Both the position numbers and the translations under genes were made by a program. DNA of 43,506 bases from Porticoccaceae bacterium (GTDB lineage Bacteria > Pseudomonadota > Gammaproteobacteria > Pseudomonadales > Porticoccaceae), in NCBI GenBank assembly GCA_028280905.1, contig JANQKW010000250.1, positions 1-43,506 on the forward strand. The letters run 5' to 3'. The stretch's first letter is position 1. Every line of letters begins with the position of its first letter. This document shows positions 17,656 through 25,614 of the stretch, in pieces. The notes under the pieces are model-generated. The model searched no databases. It was not told the origin of the DNA and saw only the letters and a program-made list of their open reading frames with translations.

Positions 17656-19941
17656 GTGATAAAAGTGAGGAAATCTAATTATTTGAATTGTAAGAGCTTC
17701 TTCCGGTCAGTTCTCAGTTTATCGATACTGGTTTCAGGATCGGCTGTGGCAGCACCGGCAATTGAAGAAATACTTGTTACCGCGCAGAAGCGCCAGCAAA
17801 GTCTTCAGGACGTACCCGTCGCCATATCCGCGGTACTTGGAGACAGCATGCGTGACGCAGGGATTTCCAAGATGGATGATCTTTCGGGAACTGTCCCAAG
17901 CCTGAATGTAAGCGAGGCAGCTGGCCGAGATAATCTGTTTGTGCGAGGTATTGGGTCGGGCGTTAATCTCGGTTTTGAAATGGCTGTCGGCCAGGTTATC
18001 GACGGGTTTTTCTATGGCCGCGGTCGTTTCAGCCGGGCCGCGTTTCTCGACATCGAGCGCGTTGAAGTACTCAAAGGGCCGCAGGGTGCGATCATAGGCA
18101 AAAACACCACAGCCGGTGTTGTAAACATCACTACTGCCCAACCGACAGAAGGGTTCGAGGGCTGGGTGTCTGCAGGCTATGAATTTGAAGGCCGTGACGG
18201 TTACAACATTGAAGGTGCCGTTTCTGGGCCGCTATCTGACTCTTTCATGCTGCGCGTCGCAGCAAGAGTCGAGGATTACGACGGCTACGTTGACAACGTA
18301 GCGACGGGTGATGATGAGGCGGATCAGCAGGATCATACCGCGCGTATTATGGTGCTGTGGGCACCGAATGATTCGTCAGAGGTGACGTTCAGTTACCAGG
18401 TGGGCGAGTTTGATCGCCATGGCCGTAGCCGGCAAATTTCCCATTGTGGTGCGACCTTGCCGGTACCGGCGGATTATGACTGTAAGGCGGATTACAACAC
18501 CGATGTGCTGGGAACAAGAAACGGGGTGGGCGATATCCGTGACTACCTGACGGAATTCGATATCGCAGGGTTGACCATAGATTGGGATGCGGGTGAAAAC
18601 ACGATTACGTCGCTTACCGGCTGGTCAGAATATAAGGTTACTGATGAGTTTGACAGTGACCAGACGCCGGCTGAACTGGTAAATGTCAGTCTATTTGAAA
18701 ACTACGAGCAATTTAGTCAAGAGCTGCGTATCGCGTCGCCTACTGGGGGGCAGTTCGAATACCTGGCGGGCTTGTATTATTTGCACTATGAGCTGGATTT
18801 CGACTTTAGGACCAATTTTAACCAGACCTTACCCCCACCCTTAAGAGCAACGCGTAATTGGCTTTTTGATGTGGAAAGTGACACCTACGCAACCTTTGGT
18901 CAGCTCACCTGGAATATCAATGACGCATGGGCGTTGACCGGTAGCTTGCGGTATACAAGAGAGTCTAAAGACGCAACTCACCAGCAGTTTCCAACAGCAC
19001 TTTATACACAGATGCCGATCATGGTCCCCGGTGGGCCGGCTGCCGCCAGCCATGATATAAAAGATGATCGCGACGAAAACAACCTTTCTCCCGTGGTTAA
19101 TCTGACGTGGAAGCCCGATGATGATTCCATGTATTACCTGAACATTGCCCGGGGGTTTAAAGGTGGTGGTTTCAATGGCCAGGCAGCGGGTCCGGATGCG
19201 GTTGCGCTGGCAACGTTTCAGTTTGAAGAAGAAGAGGTTACCGCCTATGAGTTGGGGGCGAAACTCTCCTTCCTTGACGGCTCGATGCAGTTGAATGCGG
19301 CCTTATTCCGCAGTGAGTACGATGATCTTCAAGTGACCTCGTTAGGGGATGATCTGACATTTAATGTCGGCAATGCCTCTAGCGCCATAACGGAAGGTTT
19401 GGAACTAGACTTGAAATGGCGGGCGACTGAGGCCTTGACGCTTAATGGCATCGTGACCTTCTTGGACTCAACCTTTGACGATTACACTGAGGCGCCTTGT
19501 TATCACTTGCAGACCATGGCGCAGGGCTGTATCGGCGGTGTGCAGGATCTAAGTGGTAAAAATACGCCTTATGCGCCTGACCTGGCAGCTACCTTTAATG
19601 CGGAGTATGTCTGGCAGCTTAGCGAAAATCTTGAGTTGACAGGGTTTGTTCAGGTTGTTTACTCGGATGACTATCTCCTGCAACAGGACCAGGACCCACT
19701 TGATATGCAGGGTAGCTTCCACAAAATAGACGCTCGGCTAAGTCTGGGTGATGTCGAAGGGCGCTGGAAATTGTCTCTTGTCGGTCGCAACCTAAACGAC
19801 GAGCTAACGTTTTCCGCGGCTAACGACCTGCCGACTAACGGTGCTCCTGCCGGTCCTCCCCCCAATATCAGAGACGATGGTCACGCTGCGTTTGTAGCGC
19901 CGCCAAGGTCGATCTTTGTAACGGCACGCTATAACTTTTAG
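17656..19941 (+). CDS. TonB-dependent outer-membrane receptor 1
   Basis: A 761-residue receptor with a signal peptide ending near VSGSAVAAPA (residues 27-36), a TonB-box region EEILVTAQKR (37-46), a plug domain (VPSLNVSEAAGRDNLFVRGIG, then IERVEVLKGPQGAIIGKNTT near 134-153) and a beta-barrel closing with the aromatic C-terminus SIFVTARYNF. It takes up a ligand across the outer membrane using the proton-motive force; the plug sequence resembles catabolic (non-siderophore) receptors of marine gammaproteobacteria. GTG at 17656 is used here; GTG at 17665, 8 bases after GGGG, is equally possible. Operator element C lies upstream, and DoxX and sulfatase genes follow on the same strand. Confidence 0.93.
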   Translation: MIKVRKSNYLNCKSFFRSVLSLSILVSGSAVAAPAIEEILVTAQKRQQSLQDVPVAISAVLGDSMRDAGISKMDDLSGTVPSLNVSEAAGRDNLFVRGIGSGVNLGFEMAVGQVIDGFFYGRGRFSRAAFLDIERVEVLKGPQGAIIGKNTTAGVVNITTAQPTEGFEGWVSAGYEFEGRDGYNIEGAVSGPLSDSFMLRVAARVEDYDGYVDNVATGDDEADQQDHTARIMVLWAPNDSSEVTFSYQVGEFDRHGRSRQISHCGATLPVPADYDCKADYNTDVLGTRNGVGDIRDYLTEFDIAGLTIDWDAGENTITSLTGWSEYKVTDEFDSDQTPAELVNVSLFENYEQFSQELRIASPTGGQFEYLAGLYYLHYELDFDFRTNFNQTLPPPLRATRNWLFDVESDTYATFGQLTWNINDAWALTGSLRYTRESKDATHQQFPTALYTQMPIMVPGGPAAASHDIKDDRDENNLSPVVNLTWKPDDDSMYYLNIARGFKGGGFNGQAAGPDAVALATFQFEEEEVTAYELGAKLSFLDGSMQLNAALFRSEYDDLQVTSLGDDLTFNVGNASSAITEGLELDLKWRATEALTLNGIVTFLDSTFDDYTEAPCYHLQTMAQGCIGGVQDLSGKNTPYAPDLAATFNAEYVWQLSENLELTGFVQVVYSDDYLLQQDQDPLDMQGSFHKIDARLSLGDVEGRWKLSLVGRNLNDELTFSAANDLPTNGAPAGPPPNIRDDGHAAFVAPPRSIFVTARYNF

Positions 19942-19962
19942 CGTTGGGTTTTTCGATTAACT

Positions 19963-19985
19963 GGCGGTGAGCTTTGTTCACCGCC
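19963..19985. other. Intergenic hairpin after TonB receptor 1
   Basis: GGCGGTGA (19963-19970) and TCACCGCC (19978-19985) form a perfect 8-bp stem with a 7-base loop. Flanking GCGTTGGG and CCCAAAACGC can extend it with a bulge. No T-run follows, so it is not a simple rho-independent terminator. It may attenuate or stabilise the transcript between the receptor and the DoxX gene. Confidence 0.5.
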
Positions 19986-20064
19986 ACGAAGCCCAAAACG
20001 CCTTGATACCCTGATTTGCGAATAGAGTCTTAACGCAAAACCATTAACTAAACCGATCTATCCT

Positions 20065-20487
20065 ATGAAAGAAGATATACCTAACGCGATGCTTCGAGTG
20101 GTGACTGGGGGCTTCTTTGTTCCTCATGGAGGTCAAAAACTCCTGGGGTGGGCCGGCGGAAGTTTTGAAAAAACAGTTGGCATGATGGCGAAAGTGGGCT
20201 TACCTTTTCCCGAGCTTATGGCTGCATTGACCGGCGGCATACAGTTGGTTGCTGGTTTCTGTTTGATGGTTGGGCTGTTCACCAGAGCATCCGCGTTCCT
20301 CTGTTTTTGCCTTCTGGCCGTCGCTTTTTTTGTGGTGTTCCCAAGGGGGTTTTTCTGGCTGCAGGGAGGTTTTGAATACACCTTTATGTGGGCTGTGTTG
20401 TGTCTTTATTTTGTTATTCGAGGCAGCAATGAATACGCGTTAGGGGCGCTTTTTTCCCTCGACAAAAAATCGAAGTGGCTGGGATAA
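20065..20487 (+). CDS. DoxX-family membrane protein
   Basis: A 140-residue protein with four membrane segments and the family hallmarks: LRVVTGGFFVPHGGQKLLGW near residues 10-29, FPELMAALTGGIQLVAGFCLMVGLFTR (52-78, broken across helices 2 and 3) and a C-terminal helix pair. DoxX/YphA-like proteins are often near redox or sulfur metabolism genes, but their reaction is poorly defined. The gene lies 123 bp after the TonB receptor and 134 bp before the sulfatase, so it may belong to the same transcription unit. No ribosome site is strong at the ATG. Confidence 0.85.
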   Translation: MKEDIPNAMLRVVTGGFFVPHGGQKLLGWAGGSFEKTVGMMAKVGLPFPELMAALTGGIQLVAGFCLMVGLFTRASAFLCFCLLAVAFFVVFPRGFFWLQGGFEYTFMWAVLCLYFVIRGSNEYALGALFSLDKKSKWLG

Positions 20488-20621
20488 ATCTTGAGCAGCG
20501 GTGGAGCTTGTTGGTCTGTCGGTTCTCTCGGGGGTTAAATAGCCCGGTGAAGAAACGGAATTATCCGCCTGCAACGGTGTAGAAAAAGCTCTTAATCAGT
20601 TGGTTACCAAAGGAGGTCCAC

Positions 20622-22313
20622 ATGAAATCTAGAGATAGGCGATGGCAGGATTATTGTAGGACGTCATTTCTAGTTTTTTGTGCGGGTATCCTTTTCGGAT
20701 GCCAGGGTGCGGAGAAAAGCAGTGATATAGAGGCTCAAGGTGAATCGCGCCCGAATATTCTCCTTATTGTCGCTGATGACCTGGGTTTTGCAGACCTCGG
20801 TATCTATGGCAGCGAGATAAATACTCCCAATATTGACGCCCTGGCAGAGGCCGGTATTCAGTTTACCAATTTCTATGCCGATCCATCCTGTTCGCCAACC
20901 CGCGCGCGACTGATGTCCGGGACCGATAATCATCTTGCCGGCCTGGGCGTTCAAGCTGAATTCCGCGCGCCGACGCTGGGGCAGCCTGGTTACGAAGGGT
21001 ATTTAAATCACCGTGTCGCCACGCTTCCGGAACTGTTGGCGGATGCGGGCTACCACACCTATATGACTGGCAAATGGCATTTAGGTTATGAAGATGACCA
21101 GGTGCCTTTTGCGAGAGGATTTCAAAAGACCTTTGCGCTGCTGGGTGGCGGCGCTCATCACCTCAACGATATGTCGGTATACGGTCCTAAAGGTGCCGGG
21201 ACGAAAAAAGCCCGCTATCGGGAAAATGGGTGGGTGGCGCAGGTACCGGACGACTTTTACTCGACGCGCTTTTTTACTGAAAAGCTGATGGAGTTTATCG
21301 AGAGCGATCGGGCGGACGGCAAACCTTTTTTCGGGTACTTGGCCTATACAGCCCCCCACTGGCCGCTACAGGCGCCAAAGGCATCCATCGACAAATATAA
21401 AGGCCGTTACGATGCCGGATACGATGCGCTTCACGCCGAAAGGGTAGCCCGAATGGGCGAGTTCGGGCTTATCCCGGAGGGCACAAAAATTCCACCGCGG
21501 CGTGCCGATATCCCAGTTTGGGAAAGCCTGAGTGACCAAGAAAAGCGGGTAGAGGCCCGCAAAATGGAAATCTATGCTGCGATGGTTGATGACATGGACT
21601 TCTACGTCGGGCAAATGATTCAGTACTTAAAGGACATTGGTGAGTACGACAATACACTGATTCTTTTTATCTCGGACAACGGGCCCGATGCTCACGCGTC
21701 CTTACCTCCGGTCGTTCGCGACTGGTACAACGAGTGTTGTGACCACAGTTACGAGAACATGGGGCATGAACGTTCCTGGGTATTCTACGGGCCACAGTGG
21801 GCGCGTGCCGGCGTAGGGCACCTGTTGGGAACCAAGACATTTATGAGTGAGGGTGGCATTAAGGTGCCTGCTATTTTGTCGTTTCCGAAGCTGAAGCATA
21901 CCGTCGATATAAGCGCTGGCTATGCGACCGTCATGGATATCCTTCCAACATTTCTCGATGTCGCCAAGACCTCGCATCCTGGCTCTGAATACAAGGGGCG
22001 ACAGTTGCATCCTGTTCGGGGAGTGTCACTGTGGCCATTTTTGACGGGTGATCATAAGTCGTTTCGCCGCGATGATTATTTCGTTGGCTGGGAGGTGATG
22101 GGGCGAGGAGCTGTTCGGCAGGGTGACTGGAAGCTGCTACGTGAGAAACCGCCGGTAGGAGATTATAGCTTTAAGTTGTATAACTTGGCGCAAGATCCCA
22201 CTGAGATGAATGATTTGGCGGACAAGTATCCGGAAAAATATGCAGAGATGAAGTCTTTATGGCAGCTTTATCAAGAAGAAAATGGCGTGATTACGAGCGA
22301 TTCGGGCAACTAG
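20622..22313 (+). CDS. Type I sulfatase (arylsulfatase family), lipoprotein
   Basis: A 563-residue sulfatase that would hydrolyse a sulfate ester outside the cytoplasm. Residues 1-27 are a lipoprotein signal with lipobox LFGC (Cys27). The active-site motif CSPTR begins at Cys90, which must be converted to formylglycine by a separate maturase not seen here. Other family marks are NILLIVADDLGFADLGIYG (45-63), TGKWHLGY near 149-156 and LFISDNGPDAH near 348-358, which supply metal ligands. The ribosome site AAAGGAGGT is close to a perfect anti-SD match, 5 bases before the ATG. Position in the receptor-DoxX cluster suggests a sulfated catabolic substrate. Aryl versus carbohydrate sulfate cannot be settled from sequence alone. 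Confidence 0.93.
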   Translation: MKSRDRRWQDYCRTSFLVFCAGILFGCQGAEKSSDIEAQGESRPNILLIVADDLGFADLGIYGSEINTPNIDALAEAGIQFTNFYADPSCSPTRARLMSGTDNHLAGLGVQAEFRAPTLGQPGYEGYLNHRVATLPELLADAGYHTYMTGKWHLGYEDDQVPFARGFQKTFALLGGGAHHLNDMSVYGPKGAGTKKARYRENGWVAQVPDDFYSTRFFTEKLMEFIESDRADGKPFFGYLAYTAPHWPLQAPKASIDKYKGRYDAGYDALHAERVARMGEFGLIPEGTKIPPRRADIPVWESLSDQEKRVEARKMEIYAAMVDDMDFYVGQMIQYLKDIGEYDNTLILFISDNGPDAHASLPPVVRDWYNECCDHSYENMGHERSWVFYGPQWARAGVGHLLGTKTFMSEGGIKVPAILSFPKLKHTVDISAGYATVMDILPTFLDVAKTSHPGSEYKGRQLHPVRGVSLWPFLTGDHKSFRRDDYFVGWEVMGRGAVRQGDWKLLREKPPVGDYSFKLYNLAQDPTEMNDLADKYPEKYAEMKSLWQLYQEENGVITSDSGN

Positions 22314-22358
22314 AACGTCAACTGCTATCCCCCCTTTTTTTGCCGGTCGAATGCGGCT

Positions 22359-22379
22359 ACAGACAATATGTCTGTTTTT
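22359..22379 (+). terminator. Probable rho-independent terminator after the sulfatase
   Basis: ACAGAC (22359-22364), a 5-base loop and GTCTGT (22370-22375), followed by four more T residues. The stem is short (6 bp), so the call is moderate. It sits 45 bp after the sulfatase stop. Confidence 0.45.
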
Positions 22380-22414
22380 ATGGAACAAAAAATCAATATT
22401 TTTAAGTAGGTTAT

Positions 22415-22978
22415 TTGTTTTTTCGGCAAGCGCACAATAAAAAAATCAAAAAAGTCGTTCTTTTGGTACTCGAATCTGGTTCGAAACCAGTGTATGTATA
22501 TATACACAAGACCAGAATGACAGGAGTGCAATTCCTGGAGGCTATCAGCGACCGAAGTGTTTACCTGAGCGAATTTGGCGCGGCTTCAAAAATGAAACTG
22601 CTGTCCAATTATCTGGTTGCTATCCACAACATGGCCGCGGGGGAAGTGATTGCGCTCGGCAAAAAAATGGGGGTCGATAAGGCACAATTCGGGCCCATAT
22701 TTTCTGCTGCCCTGGTGGGGCTGGTGGCGAACGGCCTTTCGGCATCCTTCTATCCCACCGACCTACGATCAACCGGGGTGGGTTGGTCGCTCGGCTTCGG
22801 CAGGTTGGGGGCCATCATGGGCCCAATTGTAGGTGGTTTGCTTGTGTCGATGGAGCTGACGATGCAGCAACTCTTTATTGCCTGTGCCGTTCCAGGTTTA
22901 TTTGCCTCAGTTGCTGTCTTTATTATGGGCCGCGCTTCGTCTTCCATCCACCTCGCTACCGGTGAAAGATCTGCATAA
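22415..22978 (+). pseudogene. Chimeric relic: 3-hydroxyisobutyrate-dehydrogenase-like piece fused to MFS transporter C-terminus
   Basis: One open frame of 187 codons joins two unrelated gene pieces. Residues about 40-95 (DRSVYLSEFGAASKMKLLSN, YLVAIHNMAAGEVIALGKKM) match the start of the C-terminal NAD-binding-11 domain of 3-hydroxyisobutyrate dehydrogenase-type enzymes. From about residue 97 onward (LVANGLSASFYPTDLRSTGV, GWSLGFGRLGAIMGPIVGG) it matches the last membrane helices of an MFS aromatic acid:proton symporter (AAHS type). The first ~38 residues resemble nothing and contain no ribosome site. Both parents are truncated, so neither can work. The join near 22700 looks like the scar of a deletion that removed the dehydrogenase 3' part and most of the transporter. 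Confidence 0.75.
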
Positions 22979-23011
22979 TATCCAACATTTGACAAAAATT
23001 ATAAAAAAACT

Positions 23012-23040
23012 ATAATTTGGAAATTATGCGATAATTTGGA
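23012..23040. promoter_or_regulatory. Operator-like element D (shared regulon motif)
   Basis: ATAATTTGGAAATTAT at 23012-23027 is identical to the copy at 6680-6695. A second partial copy, ATAATTTGGA, at 23031-23040 gives GG steps 19 bp apart, as in element B. It lies about 140 bp upstream of the second TonB receptor. Confidence 0.65.
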
Positions 23041-23181
23041 CCGTGTAAATGAGTAGTCTGCTGAACGCTAATGCATTCAGTTATGTAATTTGTACGCCAG
23101 AATGGGGTAAAGGCACTGTTGAGCCTTAGTCAGTCGTTCTCGTGTATGAATATATTTAATTAAAAATGGGGGGGATTTACT

Positions 23182-25425
23182 GTGTTTAAGAATACTTATC
23201 ACACAACTCGAATAACAAAGGTTGCAGGAGTGGCGAGCCTAACGCTTTTCGTCGTGTTAGGCGGAATATCTCAGTCAGTCCAGGCAAAAGAGGCTGCGGA
23301 AACGCTTGAAGAAATAGTGGTAAGCGCAAGCCGTAAAGCGCAGAACCTTCAGGAAGCAGCTGCCGTTATCACCGTTATGAATGCAGGAGAGATTGAGAAG
23401 TTGCGTCTCGGTGGGATTGGCGGCTTGACAGAATCGGTGCCGGGTTTGTCACTGGATGGCAGTCACAAAGACCAAAATAGAATTGGTATGCGCGGCGCGT
23501 TTTCGTCCGCGGATACGCCTTCCTCCGGTCAGGCCGTAGGCTTATATATCGATGGCGTATATTTCGGTCGCAGCGCCAGTATGGGGCCGGTGTTGTTCGA
23601 TATGGAGCAAATCGAAGTACTGCGAGGCCCGCAGGGAACCCTTTATGGCCCCAATGTTGTTGGTGGGTTAATCAATATTCAAACCAAGGATCCTTCGCTT
23701 GAAGTCAACGAAGGTAAGATTGAAGTCACTGCAGGTAATTTCGGTGCTCTCGAGGTGGCAGGTCGCTTTTCCACACCGCTCATTGAGGATGAGCTTGCGG
23801 CTTCCATATCAATAATGAAGTCTGATTCAGACGGTTGGGTAAGAAATTTGGTGACGGGCAATAAACTCGACCAGGTGGATACCACAAGTCTGCGTTTAAA
23901 GGCGCTTTGGACGCCAAACGATAAGACTCGGGTAGAAAGTTTTGTTGAGTTCTGGCAGGACGATACCTTCGGTGAAGTGCGCCATCTGTACGCTCGTGTC
24001 GGCGAGCCGGAACGTTTTGATATACCTAGTGATATTGAGAGAACATTGATAAACGATGATGCAGAGTACGACCGGGATGTTTATACAGTGGGGCTTTCTG
24101 TCGATTACGACATTAGTGAGAAGGTAACGCTGAAAAGTATCACCTCGGTTCACGAAACAGATTCGCTATCTGAAGACGTGCCCTTCTTGGCTGGACTGGA
24201 GGAGGGTATCAACGCCACCAGGGATAGCCAGGTTGAGACGTTCACGCAGGAGTTTTTACTATTTGGAGAAGCTCGAAACCTGGATTGGCAGACCGGTGTG
24301 TATTATTACGATGACTCCTCGTCAACTCTGGAGAGATTTGAGTCCACCCAGGTTCCCGGCACGCTTGCAGTTGACTTTGGTTTTCCTCTCTTTTTTGATG
24401 CCGGGCATTTCATGGAAAATGATACGCAAAGTTGGTCGGTGTTTGCCCAGGGCACATACGCGGTTGCGGACTGGATTAACTTAACTGCGGGTATTCGTTA
24501 CACCGATGAGGAAAAAGACAGCGAAGTTGAGACCAGCGGCGATGTTTTCCCGGGGAACTTCGCAGCTGAAGAGATATTTACGCTTTCACAATCGGATTCC
24601 TGGACCGAGACCACACCCAAGCTTGGCATTGATATGCATTGGGAAGACGTTGGCGGCTTCGACGCGATCATGCTATACGGCACAGCCACCAAAGGATTTA
24701 AGTCCGGTGATTTTGTAAAGGGAACGACATTGAACGGTTCCATCGGTACTACTGAACCGGAAACAGTCTGGAATTATGAGGTAGGTGTCAAAACGACCTT
24801 TTGGGATGGCCGCGCCAACGCGAATGTGACGGTATTTAGCGCAGACTACGAGGATCTTCAAAGCCAGGTCCAGGATGAAGAGCTGTTCGTCTCTCTTGTG
24901 ACCAATGACGCTGAAGCAGAGGGTGTTGAAGTTGAAGTTAGCTTGTTGCCTGTCGACGGGCTAAAACTATCATTTAACTATGCCTATTTGGATACCGAGA
25001 TCACGGGTGATGAATTGATCGATGGCGAGTCTGTCCAGGGAAATCGTTTACCGCGTTCTCCTGAGAACAGTTTCGGTATTCAGGCATCCTACGAATGGAG
25101 CGTCGGAGAATTTGATTTGGCAATCCTTGCGGCGTTTACCAAACAGGACGATGCCTTTATTGAAATTACCAATGAGTTGCCGTCCGACATTCTCAGGTTA
25201 ACAGAACAAGAGCTTCTCAACCTGGACTTCACCGTTAGCCGCGACAATTGGGAATTGTCGTTCTGGGGTAAGAATTTAACTGATGACGAAATTGTTTATG
25301 AGGGTCAGGATTTTACGACTCTTTGGAGCTTGACGTCCGCTGAAGCGGAAGCCGGCGAAGACTTGTGGAATTTGAAGTATGGAAGACCGAGAACTTATGG
25401 CGTAACTGTGCGTTACGAGTATTAG
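23182..25425 (+). CDS. TonB-dependent outer-membrane receptor 2
   Basis: A 747-residue receptor starting at GTG after a G-rich ribosome site (GGGGGGGA). It has a signal peptide to about QSVQAKE (residues 33-39), a TonB-box region LEEIVVSASRK (45-55), a plug domain with VPGLSLDGSHKDQNRIGMRG near 91-110 and MEQIEVLRGPQGTLYGPNVV near 141-160, and a barrel ending in TYGVTVRYEY with the terminal aromatic residue. Operator element D precedes it, so it probably responds to the same signal as receptor 1. The two share architecture but not obvious close identity, suggesting different ligands or ligand sizes. A strong terminator follows. Confidence 0.93.
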   Translation: MFKNTYHTTRITKVAGVASLTLFVVLGGISQSVQAKEAAETLEEIVVSASRKAQNLQEAAAVITVMNAGEIEKLRLGGIGGLTESVPGLSLDGSHKDQNRIGMRGAFSSADTPSSGQAVGLYIDGVYFGRSASMGPVLFDMEQIEVLRGPQGTLYGPNVVGGLINIQTKDPSLEVNEGKIEVTAGNFGALEVAGRFSTPLIEDELAASISIMKSDSDGWVRNLVTGNKLDQVDTTSLRLKALWTPNDKTRVESFVEFWQDDTFGEVRHLYARVGEPERFDIPSDIERTLINDDAEYDRDVYTVGLSVDYDISEKVTLKSITSVHETDSLSEDVPFLAGLEEGINATRDSQVETFTQEFLLFGEARNLDWQTGVYYYDDSSSTLERFESTQVPGTLAVDFGFPLFFDAGHFMENDTQSWSVFAQGTYAVADWINLTAGIRYTDEEKDSEVETSGDVFPGNFAAEEIFTLSQSDSWTETTPKLGIDMHWEDVGGFDAIMLYGTATKGFKSGDFVKGTTLNGSIGTTEPETVWNYEVGVKTTFWDGRANANVTVFSADYEDLQSQVQDEELFVSLVTNDAEAEGVEVEVSLLPVDGLKLSFNYAYLDTEITGDELIDGESVQGNRLPRSPENSFGIQASYEWSVGEFDLAILAAFTKQDDAFIEITNELPSDILRLTEQELLNLDFTVSRDNWELSFWGKNLTDDEIVYEGQDFTTLWSLTSAEAEAGEDLWNLKYGRPRTYGVTVRYEY

Positions 25426-25496
25426 GTTTAAGAGCGCTTCCCTCGTGCTGCATAGAGAGTATAAAAAGGCACTAAAAGAAGCTCGTTCTTAGTATT

Positions 25497-25536
25497 ACAG
25501 GGTTCTGTAACCTACTTGCAGAACCCTGTGTTTTTT
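25497..25536 (+). terminator. Strong rho-independent terminator after TonB receptor 2
   Basis: ACAGGGTTCTG (25497-25507) pairs perfectly with CAGAACCCTGT (25519-25529) across an 11-base loop, and a run of six T follows at 25531-25536. It ends the receptor 2 transcript and separates it from the binding-protein gene. Confidence 0.88.
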
Positions 25537-25614
25537 CGTTTTAAGTTTTGTTATTTGGATTGCGAAAATACTCTCGCTCGCTATGATTCCGTTTCTTATA
25601 AACAAGGAACGCTT

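Noticed and set aside
22477..22493. CTGGTTCGAAACCAG resembles a tRNA T-arm
   Set aside because: Stem and loop fit only loosely and no acceptor, D or anticodon arm can be paired around it. It is probably a chance hairpin in the junk leader of the chimeric relic.
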